A stretch of 64,000 nucleotides of DNA, from assembly GCA_037893245.1 (NCBI GenBank), contig JBAIAA010000352.1, forward strand, positions 248,001 to 312,000, read 5' to 3'. Shown one piece after another: positions 26,801-36,598 of this stretch. The position numbers and the translations under genes are program-made. How positions within the stretch are numbered: the stretch's first letter is position 1; each line of letters opens with the position of its first letter. A model generated the notes under the pieces. The model was not told the origin of the DNA, did no database searches, and saw nothing but the letters and a program-made list of their open reading frames with translations. Origin of the DNA: Crossaster papposus (Eukaryota; Echinodermata; Asteroidea; Velatida; Solasteridae).

Positions 26801-29800
26801 GCAAGGCATGGAAATGACTGTCAGCAGCGAGCAAGGCATGGAAATGCCTGGGTGTGCTTTCCGGTACCATCTGCCTGCACCCGCTTCAGCTCAAGTTTCG
26901 TTAAAAATATTCCCATGCCTCGGCTTGGTGATGTTAAAATAATCCCGGCGCGAAATGTTTAAAAGAATTTAAATACAAGTCGCAAAACACATCGGTAACA
27001 ATTCAGATCATCTAATTTCAAGTCCAGTAATTCCAACAAGTGATCCACGGTACATATTCCATTCAAGTTCAGCACTATGGTTTACAGGCTGTGGATTTTA
27101 ACCACTGAAATCCACCATTACCTTGGATATCGGCCAATGCCGCACACATCCCCTGCTGGCCTCCACACTTCTCCCGATGAGCCAAGGAGAAGGCAGACAT
27201 GTAAGCGTGGATCGCATTGATGATTTGTTGAGCAGGAGGGTAGTTAAAGTCAGTGTCCGGGTACCACTGTGCAAACCAGTTCTTTGCATTATTTAAATCA
27301 TCATACGGCGATACTGCGACGAGACCTCGAGCGGCCCTGGCGTTGCCAGGAATCGCTGTAAAGTCAAGGACTAGCGGTGTATCAGCAGAGAGCCACGTGA
27401 TGGCGTTGGCCGCACCTTGCATGCGTTCTACCGCCAAGAACAACTCGAGGAGGTTTCCAGCTTGGGCCCAGAGTATCACAACTAAAGGGAAAACAACATT
27501 CGAGAAGCTTTAAGCTTGTGCACGCATGCTTCGGAAACCTTGAAATTGTTCTTATTTCGTGGGCCTGCTCCCGATTTCACTAATCGTTGCGACGCGTCGC
27601 AAGTCGAGTTATGAAGAGAAACGCGTCGCATCGCGCGATGCGGTGTACGATCAATTTCTGTAAAGTGTTACAATGCGTTCAATGCGTTGCAAATACCGTG
27701 GCAACGACAAGTAACACGTGTATTTCGGTCGTCGTAAAATAAGATGCGTCTTTTAAACGTACTGTAGGATACACCATTGGTAATTGCTTGAATTATCATT
27801 AATGGGTAGATTTGGGGGTTGTATTTTATAGTAAATATCGTTTAACTGACCTGTCCGAAGTTTTACAATCATGGATGCCGAGAAAATCTGAAAAACAGCG
27901 TTTGTTTTCAACCGGTGTTGGGCAGTTTTTCCTATGTTATCTTTGTTTTTTCGCGATTTGTTTACAAGGTTGATATTAACCGAGGTTGATATCAACCGAG
28001 GTTGATACCAAACAAGCTTGAAATCAAACGAGCTTAAAAAAGGAAAAACAAACATATACCAGTGATATTTTGTTGGATCAGTTGATTCACTATAGCGTCG
28101 TAAGCACTATCCCTTGTCTCTCTAGCACCCACTGCAATAGGCTCACTCCAACAGATCCCAGCCTCTTTGAAGTTGTCTTTCACAGCCTTTAGACCACTCA
28201 ATCCATAGCTGTCATCACTGTGGACTATTGCTGAGTAGGTCCAGTTGTAACTCTTCATAATGTCAACCAATACCTGTTCAATTGGAAAATGAATCAGGTT
28301 ATATTGACAACTGCCAATCAAGATACGATGGCTTTGATGGTGTAGTAATGGCACAGGGTTATACAACAATTGTTTTGATTGGAAATTTTGATAATTTAAC
28401 AATGAAATTGACTGGAGCGGAGTTTGAACCAGCGATCTCGGGGTTGCCCTTCTGGTGCTCCACCAACTGAGCTTTCCTGCCCTATGTTGGGGTTCCCCAA
28501 TTAAACAGTGTCTTTGTTTGGAAGCAGGGTGCCAGTCTGAAGCCACGAAGTATGCATCTCTAAGACACATCTATGAAAAAGACTTTTTCTTATTTTCTTA
28601 AATAATAATAATAATAGCAGCTTTTTATAGCGCTTTCAAGATCAAAGCGCTTTATATTATTATTATCCCTAATCATTGGGCCAAACATAACAAATGGTGT
28701 ATCCACGGTAACCCGACCGACCTGGATTTTTGGCAGCCTAATTGCCAACCTCAAACTTGTTATTGTCGATTTGCGAGTTGATAACATTACAATATGGTAC
28801 AGTTTTGTACATGAACACTATAGTTTCAATTATTTGCCATGAACATAATCATTTTCTACACTTAAAACTTGACTGAAACGAAAAAAAAAAAAAAAAATTC
28901 CTACCTTCCTAACTGGATTTTTTTTTAAGCCGTTACCGTAAACACACTATTTGTTTTACCTTGGCAGCAGCACTGTCAGGGGGTACAGTCCGGAAGAAGT
29001 TAGGATATTTCTCTGCATCACTCAGGGAATCGGATGTTGCACCATAAGAAATTAACGGCATGTCGAGAGGTTGCACAAGAGTTGACAAGGGCTCGCTCCA
29101 GGAACTGTAACCGAATCCAACGATACCTAAAACAAGCGGTGGTTCAACCAGCAACGAAACAGATTTGAGTACAGTGGTAAACATGATCATTCTGGATAGA
29201 CAAAATGTAAAAAAGTACAGCCTGTCACGAGCCAATTATGTGGCTCATCAGGCCAGTGATTAAAGGTAGGATACACCATTTGCAGATATCAAAAATATTT
29301 ATTACAAAATTATTAAGAAATATCCTAGTCATTTGAAAGTAAATAATGATTCTAGGCATCCAGCAAAATGATTGCGCTAGATATCCTGTAATTATTCCGA
29401 AAAATAAAATTTTATAACCAACAATTCGCGATCGGCGGATGGCGATCGCTAAAATAACATAAGAATAACTACTCGACGCTGGTTAAAAACAAACAATCCT
29501 ATATAGTCATAGACATATACCATAAAACTAACCGGTAAAAAATTTATTTCAAAAGGTGGTAGTGATTTAAAGATATTGCCGAAAATCTGGAGCGGTTATG
29601 TCTACGCAGGAAGAATAATCTGCATTAGAATACAAGTCTGAGAAACGTCACTGCAGTAACGCTTCTCAGATTCAAATTTTTTGGGATAAAAAGTCGAATA
29701 TTTGTCCATAACCGCAGTACTTCGAAGTGAAAAGTTTCTAAAAATGCACTATACTATCCAAAGCTGCTATACTTCTTACCAAGTTTTTATTGCCATTAAG

Positions 29801-32474
29801 TTTTGGAGTAATTACCAAACGGATACGATCCATTTAAAAGTGTCTAATTAACATGCAAGTTAAAATCTACAAAGTTGCTCTTTCTTTTATTTTGTACTGT
29901 TGAAAATGGGACGATCTTGCATAATGCTGGAAACCATAAGCCAAGGCAAATAAAATGCTCACTGAAGCTAAAACGAAACTCAATCAATATTGAACATTGA
30001 CTATTTGAACTTACCCAAATGAAGTGTTTTGTTTGTACACACTGTTCCACTTGCAAAGATATCATTGTTCCGTTCACTGGCAAAGCGAACTGTACTGTAT
30101 TCAGCCACTTGAAATGTGCCACACGTGTCATAGATTTCTAAGCCTGAAAAAAAGTTTTAAATGAATGAAACTTTAATGAGTTTAATAAGAAGATGATTTG
30201 ACCTCGTTACATAAAACAGACAACTATGAGACAAATGTTTTGCTTGTAGTTATAATAAGTGACCATAGGTGGACTGGCCATCGGGAGGTTCGAGACGAAT
30301 CCTGAAGTAGGCTGGTGCGGCTTTGAAAATTGTTGTTTTTCTTTTTGATAATAGTAAATGTATGCGCTGTGCGGTCCACGGCCGAGCATGTGCTGGGTCG
30401 GTGCTCCCTTTGTGTCTCTTTGCACAATTGGTCGGCAGATTTTTTGTTTCCAAAAGACGTCCGATTTAGTTCTACGCTATGAAACTTTGGACTTGTGTGG
30501 CCGGTATATGGGCCGGTGCGAACAAACTTCCCAGGCCGAACTTCCCAAACTTCCCTGTATGTGACCCAACTCTAGAAAATGAGTCACAAGGACAGGTGTC
30601 AGTGTATGTGATACACCATTCCAAAATAAAGAGCATAAATGTGACCCACCCTGCAAAAATTAGTCTGATGTGTTAAAAATAATGTTTTTAGTTTTACAGA
30701 AAGAGCAGGAAATAAGCTTTCATTTGACATATGGCACAACTCTGTAGTGTAATGCATTTGTCTTTTACGATTATTTGAAATTTGCTTTTTCTCAGTTATA
30801 TTAAAAATGTCTTTAAACAGAAATGAAGATTTATAATTTTAGTGCTTCATTAGATGCTATGGTTAGTTGATGACAAAAACCTTGATTAAATCTACTTTAG
30901 GGATCAAAACAACCTTTTCAAACGATCAGTTCTGAAAATAATAGGTGTCAGAGAAACCAAAATTCCTTAAAACCAACAAATAATTTGTTGAAAGAAAAAT
31001 CACCTCTGAGACAATAAGCAGTTCTTTACGTGAACATGTATTATGCGACATCAGACTCATTTTTGCAGACCGGGTCACAAATGATATGCTTTCAAATGCA
31101 CGAGAACAACTCAAAACTCAAAACTAGCCCTTAAAGGGATCGTATATATGTTTGGTAATTACTCCCAAAAATAATGGCCATAAAAAACTTACTTGGTAAG
31201 AAGTAGAGCAGCTTTGGATAGTATAATGCATTTTTAGAAACTTTTCACTTCGAAGTACTGCGGTTATGGAAAAAGATCACTTTTTATCCCCAAATATTTG
31301 AATCTGAGAAGCGTTACTGCAGTGACGTTTCTCAGATTGTGTATTCCAATGTAGATTATTCTTCCTGCGTGGACAAAACTGCTCCAGAATTTCGGCAATA
31401 TCTCAAAATCGCTACCACCTTTTGAAATGATTTTTTTACAGGTTAGTTTTATGGTATATATCTATAACTTTATAGGATTGAAACAAACAGTGGGTTCCAA
31501 TTACCAAACGTATACTATCCCTTTACGACTCATTTCGCAGGGTTGGGACACATATACCATTCAGTCGTGCATTTGTATCGTTTGAAGCAGTAAATTCTTA
31601 AAATATAAAAAAAGGAGTTCGACAACTAGCCCGACTAAATTATTCCTTCTAGCATGCCGTTAGTTTGAAGTGTAACTAGAAGTGTATAGCAAAATGTCAC
31701 ACTTTGTGTCCTATACCTTCATAGAATGACCCATATGTGACCCGCTCCAGGAAAAGGTGACATAAGTCGCGCTATGCATTTATGAGTAATGGTCTGTTAA
31801 AGTTAATAGGGTAACTTTTAGTTAATTTATTGTTGTCAAAATGTTTTAAAATCTAAAGTTTCAGATTTAATTTTTAAAAAGCTGGAATTTGATAAATAAA
31901 GTGAAACGAAACATTTTAAGAGTGCAGGGTTCCAATGTATTGTCTTAGTTTTTGTTGTGTTTCAAAGCCTGTTTTATCAGTTGTGTATTTTGAATTCCAT
32001 GGAACCATTAATATGCAAACGTCAAATCACCGTAACGGAAGGGGCTACGAAGCTGTACTATGTACCAAATGAAAGCTCATATCCTGGACTTTTCAATCAT
32101 GTACATAACTCCATTTTTTGTTTTTGCGACTTATGTCACCTTTTCCTGGAGCGGGTCACATATTCTCTCTTTAAACACAACTCACCAACACTCAGTCCAG
32201 GCAATTGGATGGAGTCCGGCCAGCGGTCAGTAGCTGCAATAGCAGCTTGCATAGACAGTGACCCATAACTGGTCTCGGCATTGAAGTCGCACAGAGTCGC
32301 ATCCTGGCCGGCCTGATGTAAAGTCGTCATAAGGCCAAGGGTCAGATCTGCGCCAGGTTTGGTGACGATGGGTGCGAACCCCTGCATGACTGGGCATTGC
32401 TGGGACCAGATTGGCATCACCGTTGCCATGGATACAAGGAGGATGGTGAGGAGATGGTGAGGTGCCATCCTCAT
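14733..32474 (-). CDS. Giant class C GPCR with four tandem Venus-flytrap ligand-binding modules
   Basis: Cell-surface receptor of the metabotropic glutamate/GABA-B-like class; ligand unknown. Exons 5' to 3': 32474-32186, 30143-30015, 29126-28960, 28273-28060, 27481-27122, 26624-26470, 25989-25321, 25150-24904, 24465-24298, 23394-23084, 22660-21962, 21746-21500, 21374-21201, 20587-20286, 20150-19650, 18814-17927, 16849-15730, 14815-14733. They sum to 6,723 nt (2,240 aa plus TGA). All 17 junctions are GT-AG and in frame, so this reads as one transcript. Layout: signal peptide (MAPHHLLTILLVSMATVMPI), VFT1 to residue 438, VFT2 439-903, VFT3 904-1377, VFT4 1378-1840, seven helices 1841-2180 or so, acidic tail. 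Family members normally have one VFT. I see no nine-cysteine linker domain before the helices, as in GABA-B types. Start: first ATG (32474); a second with better context follows six bases on. Closest named relative cannot be decided by eye. Confidence 0.9.
15730..16849 (-). other. Seven-transmembrane exon of the class C receptor
   Basis: One 1,120-nt exon encodes the linker (VGRWQSNQLNLHSAG, with a C-S-C pair) and all seven helices. TM1 begins WSTVVLAVSGVCGVFALL, TM2 SLSMWLLLGIILMYLL, TM3 FGVSFVYCVVYAAMIVK followed by SIRANRFAR, TM4 SQSLLFLAFLLPEAFLVVEW, TM5 IFMMYAYFLVLVTFLSSF, TM6 SLFSILILIAWACVLNLP, TM7 AISIGLTADATIILVLMFM. A cysteine just before TM3 (AICGIRR) and two in loop 2 (ACGTVSLLDCG) fit the class C disulfide. 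The PK-x-Y/L motif typical at the end of TM7 in glutamate and GABA-B receptors is absent here. Confidence 0.9.
17927..20150 (-). other. Receptor module VFT4 (membrane-proximal flytrap domain)
   Basis: Two exons of 501 and 888 nt, residues 1378-1840. It opens IGSWDDVDGLSNL and contains VNADPSVLPGVTLGVTVIDSCG, FAVLGPANPDVAEEIAN, ISYSALNPNLDDNS, DWRYVGVVHSLTPYGIANY and a long lobe-2 exon ending YQYDEQNGQFLI. It keeps the ISYSA segment, unlike VFT2 and VFT3, and has fewer introns, so it is an older or separately evolved module. It joins the helical domain in phase 0 at VGRW. Confidence 0.85.
18984..19628. mobile_element. Intronic MITE with TIR CTAGGTCACACT
   Basis: Left CTAGGTCACACTGTCACGAT, right ATCGCGAGTGTGACCTAG. 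The interior is rich in CGAT/ATCG words. It ends only 22 bp from the donor of receptor exon 15 (19650), so it nearly fills that intron. Confidence 0.8.
20286..22660 (-). other. Receptor module VFT3
   Basis: Four exons of 699, 247, 174 and 302 nt, residues 904-1377, opening VGEWTSEEGLNLNTDLL. Shared landmarks with VFT2 are FLSGVRLSLTLNDICGDV, NSATSPTLSDKSSFGNFLRT, KGICIANSFVVDSTTNY, KNCTGSETLSSSDVNS and FDENGDGPALYSIYQL. The second exon is 247 nt in both modules and the intron phases are the same (0,1,1,0). Extra cysteines near the start (FCSDPLCYG) are not present in VFT2. Confidence 0.85.
20694..21067. mobile_element. Family F element, degraded
   Basis: Left TGTGACCAGCTTCCACAAAA and right CGACTTATGTCGGGTTTCAA AGGGGCGAGTCA resemble the better-kept family F termini at 31736-32160. 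Receptor intron. Confidence 0.5.
23084..25989 (-). other. Receptor module VFT2
   Basis: Four exons of 669, 247, 168 and 311 nt, residues 439-903. It opens VGEWTTAQRLTL and contains INQDPSLLPDVRLSLVNHEFCGDL, TASTPLLSDKDKFGNFLRTNPSD, GGICIANSFRVDQETDY and NCTGSEMLSSSDVRS. The segment equivalent to ISY is VIDNTAST, so the classical amino-acid contact is altered. The cassette starts and ends in phase 0. Its exon plan matches VFT3 almost exactly, indicating that the two arose by tandem duplication. Confidence 0.85.
23685..23775. repeat. Minisatellite, unit about 21 bp (AACCGGGATCCCGGTTAATTC)
   Basis: Self-complementary AACCGGGATCCCGGTT units repeat about four times, preceded from 23560 by looser GGGATCC words. 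Each unit can form a small hairpin. Receptor intron between exons 9 and 10. Confidence 0.85.
26160..26447 (-). mobile_element. tRNA-derived SINE-like repeat in a receptor intron
   Basis: On the minus strand it begins GGCACTGTGGTCCAGTGGTT (A-box region) and has CGTGGGTTCAAACCC (B box). The body ends in AGCGCTTT words that also occur at 28620-28660. It ends next to exon 6 (26470). Confidence 0.75.
26720..26962. mobile_element. Family C MITE copy 3
   Basis: TAACCAGTTCGCGCCGGAGG on the left and CCGGCGCGAAATGTTTAA on the right. It has an internal partial duplication of the AGCAAGGCATGGAAATG segment. It lies between receptor exons 5 and 6. Confidence 0.85.
27763..27963. mobile_element. Family A MITE, one half only
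   Basis: TAGGATACACCATTGGTAAT followed by the CCGAGAAAATCTGAAAAACA block of family A. The other terminal repeat is missing and GTTGATATCAACC-type repeats follow. Receptor intron. Confidence 0.75.
28393..28500 (-). mobile_element. tRNA-like SINE head
   Basis: On the minus strand GGGCAGGAAAGCTCAGTTGG, GGAGCACCAGAAGGG and GCTGGTTCAAACTCCGC give A and B boxes in tRNA spacing. The cloverleaf is imperfect, and similar heads occur at 39.6 and 44.9 kb, so it is a SINE remnant and not a tRNA gene. Confidence 0.65.
29260..29837. mobile_element. Chimeric family A / family B element between TTAA sites
   Basis: It begins as family A (TTAAAGGTAGGATACACCAT...GACGCTGGTTAAAAACAAAC) and switches near 29495 to the reverse complement of family B (AATCCTATATAG...ACCAAACGGATACGATCCATTTAA). 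The junction falls in AAACAA, which both families share. TTAA flanks the outer ends. Confidence 0.75.
30640..31079. mobile_element. Family F MITE (TIR TGTGACCC)
   Basis: Left TGTGACCCACCCTGCAAAAA TTAGTCTGATGT; the right end reads the same in reverse complement (GACATCAGACTCATTTTTGC AGACCGGGTCACA). It is within receptor intron 1. Confidence 0.85.
31131..31527. mobile_element. Family B MITE copy 3
   Basis: TTAAAGGGATCGTATATATG left, ACGTATACTATCCCTTTA right. Same interior as the copies at 14.3 and 55.2 kb. Sits 52 bp from a family F element in receptor intron 1. Confidence 0.9.
31736..32160. mobile_element. Family F MITE with near-perfect 35-bp TIRs and TA flanks
   Basis: TGTGACCCGCTCCAGGAAAA GGTGACATAAGTCGC on the left is matched in reverse complement on the right. 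TA is found on both sides (31734-31735, 32161-32162), as in Tc1/mariner-type insertions. It starts 24 bp inside intron 1 from the donor of receptor exon 1. Confidence 0.9.
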
Positions 32475-33356
32475 TAGATGGATAAGAACCTTAATTCTTA
32501 CTGACACAAAGAAACAAAGTATCCAGCTTTCATTTACGCAAATAAAAACTTGTACACATTCTTCCAGGAGATCACTGACACAACTAACTGCTGGTAATGG
32601 ACCTCACCTTGGGCTCAGTCCAATACCATTGGAACCAGTGCAACAACTTACTGATAACTAGGCTACACGTACAAACTACCCCGCCCCACTACTGGTACTG
32701 ACTGTATAGGAAATTCCCCATTACTAAATTATTCTTAGGTTAATATTCTAAAAAATAATGGTAGGCATTTTTGGATTGATGGAGAGAGGAGGGGATGGGA
32801 GGGGAGGGCAAGGGAGGGGGCAGGGGAGGGCAAGGGAGAGGGCAAGGGAGGGTTTAGGGTTAGGTAACAACTCCAACCATTAGGCCCCAATTATGTCACA
32901 AGATAGAATATATCCAAAAATCTAAGAAAAAAGGAAGAAATTACCGTTCAGGGCAGCCAGCTCCGGTGAATATACTGTACCAATTTTCAGCCAGATTCAC
33001 TTTACATGCTTCATCGCATCCAACTTTGCAAAACAAGACGAGGTCTACTAGTAATCCGTAACTAAAACGTATTGAATGTGTAATAATAAATACCTAGGAG
33101 AGAATGCAATTTTGAGACTGCACAATGGTACGGGGGCTAAACAAAATCTGATTCTCAAAACCTCAATACCCCCTTTTTTAACAAAGTTTTTTTTCATGTG
33201 GGTGTTGATGTGAAACCTTTCAATGTCAATATACTTAAAAAAAAAAAATAACAAACGGGTAAATAAAGTATTATACAGGGTTGTAAAAAAAACCGCAAAT
33301 TCATACTTCCACTATTCAATTCACTTCTGGTATATAGGGCCTGTAGAAAATTGTAT
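32475..33356. other. 5' flank of the class C receptor
   Basis: No gene seen. The 5' UTR probably begins within the first few hundred bases; the part to about 32540 is conserved in the inverted copy at 36.6 kb. A purine tract (GGGAGGGGAGGGCAAGGGAG) lies at 32790-32850. Confidence 0.5.
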
Positions 33357-33713
33357 TTAAAGGTAGGATACACCATTTGCAGATATCAAAAATATTTACT
33401 ACTTCCAAATTATTAAGAAATATCTTACTCATTTGAAAGTAAATGTTGATTCTAGGCATCCAGCCAAATGACGGCGATCGCGATTTGTTTTTATTATAAA
33501 ATTCAATTTACAAAGATAAACAAAGATAAACAAAGATAACATAAGAATAACTGCTCGACGCCGGTTTAAAAAACCCGCTGTTTTTCGTGCTTTTTCTCGG
33601 CATCCATGATTGTAAAACTTTGGACAGCTCATTTAAACGATATTTACTATAAAATAAACCCCCCCAAATCTACTCATTCATGATAATTCAAGCAATTACC
33701 AATGGTGTATACC
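33357..33713. mobile_element. Family A MITE
   Basis: TTAAAGGTAGGATACACCAT left and GCAATTACCAATGGTGTATA right. The interior GACGGCGATCGCGATTTG and a short triplication of AAACAAAGATA match other copies. The right TTAA is lost. Confidence 0.9.
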
Positions 33714-34440
33714 TAGAACTCCTGATTCAGTTCGATAATTTTGATTCCAGCACCATCTTTGTGAACCAAGGAAGTGGACATTTGTAAAACCCCGAAAAGT
33801 TAAAACTTCAAAGGAAATTTCAGAAGTTTCAGAAATGTTAACATTTATTAAAAACTTTTTGGGATGGGGGAATTATACACAAAGTCCAAAAGCCACTCAA
33901 GCCTTTAGGTAGCTAGGTAGTGGCTTCAAAGAGCAAGTTCGGGTGCTGCTGCACTTTCATTCCTTTTGTCGATTTCCGATTCAACTTCACGCGTGCGTGG
34001 TCTGTTTTTCACTCGAACTCTTCCAGTCGATCGATCTTGTTTGTGAGCAGACGACAGGCTTTCACGTTAACAAAGCAAAATATGAACACATCATTTTTTA
34101 TTATTAGCCGTTTCGGCACTTCAGCTTTTGGCTTAGGACAGGGTTTTTACACATACCAGTACACACATCTCAACCCAGCCTATACTTTCATGGCCGGCCC
34201 GATTAAGGTATTAAAAAGATCAAACGCATATTTTGAACCTCCGATATCCAAGTATGTTTTCATGGGTAGATATTTCTGATCTGTATTTATTCAAAAATTT
34301 CCATAGAAAAAAAAAGGGCAGTACACACTGAACAAAATGAATTTAGTGCCAAGTAACAATGGATAATTTTCATTGTTTTACGATGTGTTTCTTTTGTTAG
34401 ATGTTTATAGTGACAGGGGATCTGAATTTAGTTTCAACAA

Positions 34441-34735
34441 ATGTGACCTGTTCCAACCAAACTTGGAAAAAGTCGCACAATGTGTTTTATTTCAATGTAC
34501 TTGTAAAGTTATTTCGGGATGGATTTTACCATTTTTAGGTTATGGGTTTTCCTGAATCACAAACTATTAATCTACAATCTCCCCAAATTTGAACATAATT
34601 CGTTATTAGGTTGTCAGGGTTTTATCACTAAACTGTTTCCATGAGGAGAAAGGGTGGAGGTACATATGTAAATTATACATCGTTTTAAAGCTAAGAACCA
34701 CAGAATTCTAAAAGGTTTTGTTGGAGCAGGTTACA
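34441..34735. mobile_element. Family F MITE, diverged
   Basis: TGTGACCTGTTCCAACCAAA at the left, TTTTGTTGGAGCAGGTTACA at the right. Both ends match the TGTGACC...GCTCC pattern of family F. Confidence 0.7.
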
Positions 34736-34863
34736 AATTCAATTTACAATACAAAATATTACAAGTTCTACCAAATAAAAATGGCTCTTTTACAACTTGA
34801 TACTTATACATAAAAGCTGAATGTATTGTACCACTGTACGAAATGAAGATAAATCCGCCTTAA

Positions 34864-35144
34864 TTAAAGGTAGGATACATCATTTGCAGATATCGAAAAT
34901 ATTTACTATCGAATTATTAAGAAATATCTTACTCATTTAAAAGTAAAAAATTATTCTAGGCATCCAGCAAAATGATTGCGCTGATATCCTGTAATTATTT
35001 GAAAAAATTTAATTTTATAAAGACGAATTCGCAATCGCCAGCCGGTGATCGCAAAAAAACTGATATTTACTATAAAATACAACCCTACAAATATACCCAT
35101 TCATGATAATTCAAGCAATTACCAATGGTGTATCCTACCTTTAA
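34864..35144. mobile_element. Family A MITE, forward
   Basis: TTAAAGGTAGGATACATCAT left, ATGGTGTATCCTACCTTTAA right. It is 220 bp from an inverted copy and shorter than that one by an internal deletion. Confidence 0.92.
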
Positions 35145-35362
35145 GTAAAATCCATTCCGGCGATTTTTAACCCAATCCAAAACCAAAGCCACAGTGCTTG
35201 ACACAATTCAAGAATAAGTAGTAAAAATGAAAAAGGGAAAAAAAGTACAGTGCCCAACAATGCTTGTTTGTTTGACTAGGAAAAGTTCTATAGCCTTGTT
35301 CCGAATGACCGATGTTACATTCGGTTTCATTCAGACAAAAAAAAGGCTCCGAAACCCACGCA

Positions 35363-35746
35363 TTAAAGGTAGGGTACACCATTGGTAATTGCTTGAATTA
35401 CCATGTATAGATGGATTTTGGGGGTTGTATTTTATAGTAAATATCGTTTAACTGACCTGTCCAAAGTTTTACAATCATGGATGGCGAGAAAATCACGAAA
35501 AACAGCGTTTGTTTTCAACCAGCGTCGGGCAGTTATTCTTATGTTATCTTTGTTTTTTCGCGATCGCCGTCCGGCGATTGCAAATTTTCTTTATAAATTT
35601 TTTTTTTTTAATAATTAGAGGATATCTAGCGCAATCATTTTGCTGGATGCCTAGAATCATTATTTACTTTTAGATGAGTAAGATATTTCTTAATAATTCG
35701 GTAGTAAATATTTCCGATATCTGCAAATGGTGTATCCTACCTTTAA
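35363..35746. mobile_element. Family A MITE, reverse
   Basis: TTAAAGGTAGGGTACACCAT left, AAATGGTGTATCCTACCTTT AA right. The full-length interior includes CGCGATCGCCGTCCGGCGAT. Together with the previous element it forms a potential composite hairpin. Confidence 0.93.
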
Positions 35747-36010
35747 CCCAGAGAGGCGTTAGAGTGAGAAAGGCAACTAGTGAGTACAGATGATTGAATT
35801 CGGATTACATTTTTTGCAAACTTCAAGTCAATTTTTTATGGATCTTAGGGAAAAAAAGTGGCAGAAATAGAGTTATAATTGTGAGTTTATTTTTATGAAG
35901 CAACTTGTTGCTTGTGAAGGCCATTTCACAGAAGCAATTTGTTTTTCTTTCTATTGGCTTGACAACAAGTTGTTTCTTAAAAAGTTCGCACCAGTATTAT
36001 TGTAACATTC

Positions 36011-36219
36011 ACTGAGCCAAGGCGCGGGATTATTTTAAACAAAACTTGAACTGAGGCGGGTTTAGGCTGATGGTACCGGGAAGCACACCCATGCATTTCC
36101 GGCCTTGCTCGCTGCTGACAGACATTTCCGGACTTGCTCGTGACGTGTTTAAGCGTCATCCGTTTTAAATCTCGGAAAAACTTTGCAAGTAAATACGTCC
36201 TCCGGCGTAAACTGGTTAA
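36011..36219. mobile_element. Family C MITE copy 4
   Basis: Interior GGTACCGGGAAGCACACCCA and right end CCTCCGGCGTAAACTGGTTAA match family C. The left TIR is damaged. Confidence 0.75.
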
Positions 36220-36317
36220 TAGACTTTTCTTTAACGATGTTGGTTTGACTTGTTCATAAAGGGTATTTATCTTTTTTTTCACCCTGTATTGCAACTCAAA
36301 CAGTAGTTCTTTCCAGT

Positions 36318-36527
36318 GATGTAGTCGAGTCCATCACGAGTCCATCACAAGTCCCTGCAAGTCCCTGTAAGTCCCTGCAAGTCCGTCACAAGTCCTTCAG
36401 TTCCAATTCATATCACAAGCTATTCATCAGGTTACTTGTGACTGCCTTTATGAAGGGACTTGTGACTGGCTTCACGAAAGGACTTGTGAACGGACTTGCA
36501 GGGACTCGACTACAACCCTGGTTCTTT
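36318..36527. mobile_element. Family E palindromic repeat, copy 3
   Basis: GTAGTCGAGTCCATCACGAG left and GCAGGGACTCGACTACAACC right, built from AAGTCCCTGCAAGTCC words. It lies 70 bp before the receptor exon-1 copy. Confidence 0.75.
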
Positions 36528-36598
36528 CCTCTAGCTGACAAAGAAAGTTTTAGTTGCAATAAGGATATCTGCAAGAGCAAACAAAGCCGGTTACTTTT

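Larger units (their letters stand above)
26470..32474 (-). other. Receptor module VFT1 (signal peptide plus first flytrap domain)
   Basis: Six exons of 289, 129, 167, 214, 360 and 155 nt, residues 1-438. After the signal peptide come the lobe-1 strand FAPIVTKPGADLTLGL, LEIYDTCGTFQVAEYSTVRF, then IVGFGYSSWSEPLSTLVQPL with DMPLISYGATSDSLSD. This module best keeps the serine-rich loop and ISY-x-AT segment that contact the amino-acid backbone in metabotropic glutamate receptors (known for that family), so it is the best candidate for an amino-acid-like ligand (inference). NWTYSAIVHSDDSYGLSG starts lobe 2. The end is phase 0, at the conserved VGEW junction. Confidence 0.85.

Noticed and set aside
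32505..32507. Receptor start further upstream in the same frame (SVRIKVLIHL extension)
   Set aside because: The upstream codon is GTG, not ATG; the downstream ATGs at 32474/32468 open a good signal peptide.
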